A stretch of 6,114 nucleotides of DNA from JACPDD01 sp040900105 (lineage in GTDB: Bacteria; Patescibacteriota; Microgenomatia; Levybacterales; UBA12049): assembly GCA_040900105.1 (NCBI GenBank), contig JBBDZP010000021.1, positions 1-6,114 on the forward strand. Reading direction: 5' to 3'. Both the position numbers and the translations under genes were made by a program. This document shows positions 4,773 to 6,114 of this stretch, one piece after another (the stretch's first letter is position 1; each line of letters starts with the position of its first letter). The notes under the pieces are model-generated. The model had not been told where the DNA came from. It searched no databases and saw only the letters and a program-made list of their open reading frames with translations.

Positions 4773-4958
4773 CTAACTTAGGTTCCGCCTGATGGGTGAA
4801 GTTAGAACGTACTTTAGGTGTTCGTCTTTTTCATATATTGAAATGATGTTTCTACTAATGTAGTAAGTGCCCTTGATCTACATCAGAAAGTTTGTTGATA
4901 TATAAACATCCTAGTAAGCAGAGGCACTAAGGGTATTAATAATAGGATTCTTAGACAT
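4773..4958 (-). pseudogene. Stop-interrupted small gene with MSKNPIIN-type start
   Basis: ATG at 4956-4958 is preceded by TATAAT exactly 6 nt upstream (4965-4970) and opens MSKNPIINTLSASAY. A TAG then occurs at 4911-4913. The same frame continues for 10 codons to a second TAG (4878-4880), then 34 more codons to a third TAG at 4773-4775. The first 15 residues resemble, from memory, the start of a small multi-TM protein common in Candidate Phyla Radiation genomes (MSKNPIINA..A.AYI). That family would continue with transmembrane helices; here the continuation is not hydrophobic. The likely reading is a truncated, decaying gene with an intact promoter and start. TAG is a normal stop elsewhere in this window (glycosylase, antitoxin), which argues against recoding. 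Confidence 0.4.
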
Positions 4959-4964
4959 ATGTTA

Positions 4965-4970
4965 ATTATA
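4965..4970 (-). promoter_or_regulatory. -10 box of the interrupted MSKNPIIN gene
   Basis: Minus-strand TATAAT, 6 nt (TAACAT), ATG at 4958. A perfect consensus at perfect leaderless spacing in front of a broken gene. It faces away from the promoter of the gene at 5026. Confidence 0.5.
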
Positions 4971-5005
4971 CCAAATTGGCTTCCCCAATCCACGAAGTTA
5001 GAGCC

Positions 5006-5011
5006 TATTAT
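5006..5011 (+). promoter_or_regulatory. -10 box of the two-TM small protein gene
   Basis: TATTAT, 6 nt (GTTAAC), then an ATG at 5018 that opens a three-codon frame (ATG GGT TTA TGA). Its TGA overlaps the ATG of the real gene at 5026. If transcription starts at 5018, the first AUG on the mRNA is this mini-frame. Confidence 0.45.
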
Positions 5012-5025
5012 GTTAACATGGGTTT

Positions 5026-5217
5026 ATGAAATTAGTTCTGCTAGGAGTTGCGATATTTTGTTTTCTTCACATAATTAGAGATTACTTACAAATAAAAGGA
5101 GTAAAGAACTGGTTTACGCAAATAGGACATTTCTGGAATGCTCCTAAATATGAAGTCCATGGAATGATAGTTTTTGGATTGAGTGGTCTTATGTGCTTAT
5201 ATTTTTTCTTCCACTGA
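5026..5217 (+). CDS. Small two-TM membrane protein, unknown function
   Basis: A 63-residue protein with a hydrophobic segment at 2-17 (KLVLLGVAIFCFLHII) and another at 46-62 (GMIVFGLSGLMCLYFFF). They flank a conserved-looking polar stretch of about 28 residues, RDYLQIKGVKNWFTQIGHFW and NAPKYEVH. The Trp, His, Asp and Lys content of that loop suggests a specific fold rather than random translation. I believe similar small proteins occur in Microgenomates-type genomes, but I know no function. The start is the ATG at 5026, since the frame is open only shortly before it. There is no Shine-Dalgarno, and a -10 box lies upstream. It is divergent from the interrupted gene to its left and convergent with the toxin gene to its right, with an 80-bp gap that shows no T-tailed terminator. 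Confidence 0.65.
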   Translation: MKLVLLGVAIFCFLHIIRDYLQIKGVKNWFTQIGHFWNAPKYEVHGMIVFGLSGLMCLYFFFH

Positions 5218-5296
5218 GCTCCCCAGCTTGGTCGAGAACCAATAAGGCAGTATAGACAAGTCTTCAGGATTGGGGTTATAAATCTACGTAGTACCT

Positions 5297-5560
5297 TTAA
5301 TAGACTTGATTGTGGCTTCCAATATCAAATAGCCAAATCTCATCTTTAAAAATAGCATAAATTACTCTGATATCCCCTGAAACTGAAAACGCACGGAAGC
5401 TTTTCTTTCTACCAACTAGCTTATGGTCTTTTAGTGAAGGATCCTTTGGATTTATGAGAAATTTATTTAATTGGTTTTTGAACCGTTTTTCAATTTTAGG
5501 ATACGGAGCAATCCTTTTTTTGTAGCTTTGGAGGAAATCTCTATGATATTTGATTTTCAT
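5297..5560 (-). CDS. RelE/YafQ-family toxin (mRNA interferase) of a type II TA system
   Basis: An 87-residue toxin of the RelE/ParE superfamily, in the YafQ-like branch that cleaves mRNA on the ribosome. It is basic at the N-terminus (MKIKYHRDFLQSYKKR). A helical hairpin runs to residue 36, then DPSLKDHKLVGRKKSFRAF (40-58) holds the DHKL..G element seen in YafQ. SGDIRVIYAI (61-70) is the core strand with Arg65, and LFDIGSHNQVY (77-87) is the typical C-terminus with His83 and Tyr87. Candidate catalytic residues are His46, Arg65, His83 and Tyr87, by analogy with YafQ and RelE. The gene starts inside the antitoxin gene with a 20-nt overlap, so the toxin is probably translated by coupling, and it lacks its own Shine-Dalgarno. 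The length is normal and nothing suggests inactivation. Confidence 0.9.
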   Translation of the reverse strand: MKIKYHRDFLQSYKKRIAPYPKIEKRFKNQLNKFLINPKDPSLKDHKLVGRKKSFRAFSVSGDIRVIYAIFKDEIWLFDIGSHNQVY

Positions 5561-5831
5561 GCAGTTTATTAATCAAATCATCTGCATCTTTTGCTTGGCC
5601 AGTATTCTTGCCTGATTCAAAATCAACTGTCATATCGATATAGCGTTTCTCATTGATTTCAGAAAGCATTACTGTATCCTGCAGGGTGACCTCAATCTTA
5701 TTTGATGCAACTTTGGAAAGAAAAACCCTGACTAGTTCCTGGACAGAGGAAAAGCCTTGGGATAGGGCAGCTTTTTCAGCATTAGCCTTTAAATCTTTAT
5801 CAAGAGGTATTTGTAGCACCGTCCTATTCAT
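5541..5831 (-). CDS. RelB/DinJ-family antitoxin
   Basis: A 96-residue antitoxin, first gene of the TA operon. Residues 3-11 (RTVLQIPLD) form the ribbon and DLKANAEKAALSQG (13-26) plus SVQELVRVFLSKVAS (29-43) the two helices of a ribbon-helix-helix DNA-binding domain, as in RelB and DinJ. The polar, charged C-terminal half (about 58-96) would wrap the toxin. Family members repress their own promoter, cooperatively with toxin. It ends with TAG inside the toxin gene. The ATG is supported by TACAAT 7 nt upstream and by the start of the RHH strand at residue 3. Compared with 86-residue DinJ it has a slightly longer tail. Confidence 0.85.
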   Translation of the reverse strand: MNRTVLQIPLDKDLKANAEKAALSQGFSSVQELVRVFLSKVASNKIEVTLQDTVMLSEINEKRYIDMTVDFESGKNTGQAKDADDLINKLHENQIS

Positions 5832-5838
5832 ACATATA

Positions 5839-5868
5839 ATTGTACTATTTTAGTAATATAAAATGCAA
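5839..5868 (-). promoter_or_regulatory. Promoter and candidate operator of the TA operon
   Basis: TACAAT (5839-5844, minus) lies 7 nt before the antitoxin ATG, with TTGCAT 18 nt further upstream as a plausible -35 box. TACTA-TTT-TAGTA (5843-5855) is an inverted repeat overlapping the -10 box, where a ribbon-helix-helix antitoxin dimer would block RNA polymerase. The operator role is inferred from TA autoregulation. Confidence 0.5.
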
Positions 5869-5903
5869 GCAGTAAGTAGAGAACGCAAAATTCAGTCTTC
5901 GGG

Positions 5904-5963
5904 TGCACGGTTATTAATAACCTCTATCTTCGAGAGGATCCCTACGATCGTATCGTACGTGCA
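5904..5963. other. Cluster of palindromes able to fold as a closed multi-branch structure
   Basis: Four elements are packed into 60 bp. TGCACG (5904-5909) pairs with CGTGCA (5958-5963). Inside lie the perfect 14-bp palindrome ggttattaataacc (5909-5922), CCTCT with AGAGG (5921-5925 and 5933-5937), and TACGAT with ATCGTA (5943-5948 and 5952-5957, loop CGT), the last abutting the outer arm. Neighbouring arms share one or two bases. It is not a tRNA, as no T-loop or CCA-side pattern fits. It lies between the TA operon and the partial gene at the right edge. It could be a structured RNA leader, a protein-binding or recombination site, or a remnant. No function can be assigned. Confidence 0.5.
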
Positions 5964-6007
5964 TTTCAGGACCCAACACGCTCCAAATTGTATTTAATAC
6001 TGTTTTG

Positions 6008-6013
6008 TAAAAT
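6008..6013 (+). promoter_or_regulatory. -10 box of right-edge gene
   Basis: TAAAAT, 5 nt, then ATG at 6019. An alternative is TATGCT (6018-6023), 7 nt before the in-frame ATG at 6031. Both fit the leaderless geometry, so the start remains ambiguous by four codons. Confidence 0.35.
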
Positions 6014-6018
6014 CTGCT

Positions 6019-6114
6019 ATGCTAAAGTTGATGCTTAAAATAAAGCTTTTAGGATTCAATTTGTCTTTGGGAAAAGACCAGTCTGGTACTGATGACCAAG
6101 CAGATATAGGCAAG
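6019..6114 (+). CDS. N-terminus of an unidentified gene, cut by the window edge
   Basis: An open frame of 32 codons from the ATG at 6019 (or 28 from the in-frame ATG at 6031) runs off the window without a stop. From the second Met it reads MLKIKLLGFNLSLGK and continues with a polar, Asp-rich stretch (QSGTDDQADIGK). There is no signal peptide. I do not recognise the protein; a short KxLGFNxSxGK-type start followed by a polar stretch does not identify a family. Support is the -10 box at leaderless distance, the continued opening to the edge, and the absence of a competing frame. Confidence 0.45.
   Translation, partial: MLKLMLKIKLLGFNLSLGKDQSGTDDQADIGK

Noticed and set aside
4297..4781. Plus-strand frames across and beyond the cold-shock gene (4297-4575 and 4491-4781)
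   Set aside because: They are the complement of a confident cold-shock domain and its leader, without start signals.
4773..4958. UAG recoding to explain the interrupted frame
   Set aside because: TAG ends the glycosylase and antitoxin genes here at the expected places, and the sequence after the stops does not look like the rest of the recalled family.
5653..5853. 66-codon plus-strand frame over the antitoxin
   Set aside because: Antisense to the RelB/DinJ gene and ends in its promoter.
5901..5966. Possible tRNA gene in the palindrome cluster
   Set aside because: Arms share bases, there is no T-loop GTTCGANTC, and no seven-pair acceptor stem or anticodon loop fits.

Overview
The window is AT-rich bacterial DNA, densely packed with short genes on both strands. 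It has no rRNA, tRNA, CRISPR array or transposase. I infer a Candidate Phyla Radiation (Patescibacteria, probably Microgenomates-like) chromosome. The signs are many small lineage-type proteins, very short intergenic gaps, a broken gene whose N-terminus (MSKNPIIN...) matches a small membrane protein I recall from such genomes, and start sites that almost all lack a Shine-Dalgarno. Most genes instead show a TATAAT-like -10 box ending 5-9 nt before the ATG (exactly 6 nt in several), the geometry of leaderless mRNAs. The taxonomy rests on recall and gene style, not on a marker gene.

Layout, left to right. Positions 46-74 hold a good promoter (TTGACT-N17-TATACT, minus strand) firing out of the left edge. 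A CxxC thioredoxin-fold redoxin (101-667, -) and an AlkA-type DNA glycosylase (711-1328, +) diverge from a 43-bp shared intergenic region. The glycosylase ends tail-to-tail on a VOC/glyoxalase-fold protein (1325-1684, -), with overlapping stop codons. A signal-anchored protein with a Thr/Pro linker and a beta-rich outer domain follows (1762-2424, +). A hyperbasic 39-residue protein faces it 5 bp away (2430-2549, -).

Next comes an unusual block. A 41-bp promoter-plus-start sequence (2528-2568) recurs in direct orientation at 3683-3723 with 35/41 identity. The interval between the copies carries an unrecognised 262-residue alpha/beta protein (2627-3415, -), possibly of isochorismatase-like fold, plus about 270 bp with no confident gene. 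To its right lies a six-TM, His-containing membrane protein (3731-4354, +), convergent with a cold-shock protein (4494-4694, -). The cold-shock gene has a 16-codon leader ORF carrying an internal GGAGG and overlapping its start as ATGA.

The right third holds a stop-interrupted small gene (4773-4958, -), a two-TM small protein (5026-5217, +), and a type II toxin-antitoxin pair (RelB/DinJ antitoxin 5541-5831 and RelE/YafQ toxin 5297-5560, both -) with a candidate operator. After that come a compact cluster of palindromes that could fold as a multi-branched structure (5904-5963) and the first 32 codons of a gene running off the right edge.

The genes do not form one pathway. They read as independent, mostly monocistronic housekeeping and stress functions (redox, alkylation repair, cold shock, TA), with divergent and convergent pairing; the only clear operon is the TA pair. 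The best candidates for something new are the repeat-flanked 262-residue gene, the coupled leader ORF of the cold-shock gene, the uniform leaderless start architecture, and the palindrome cluster at 5904-5963.
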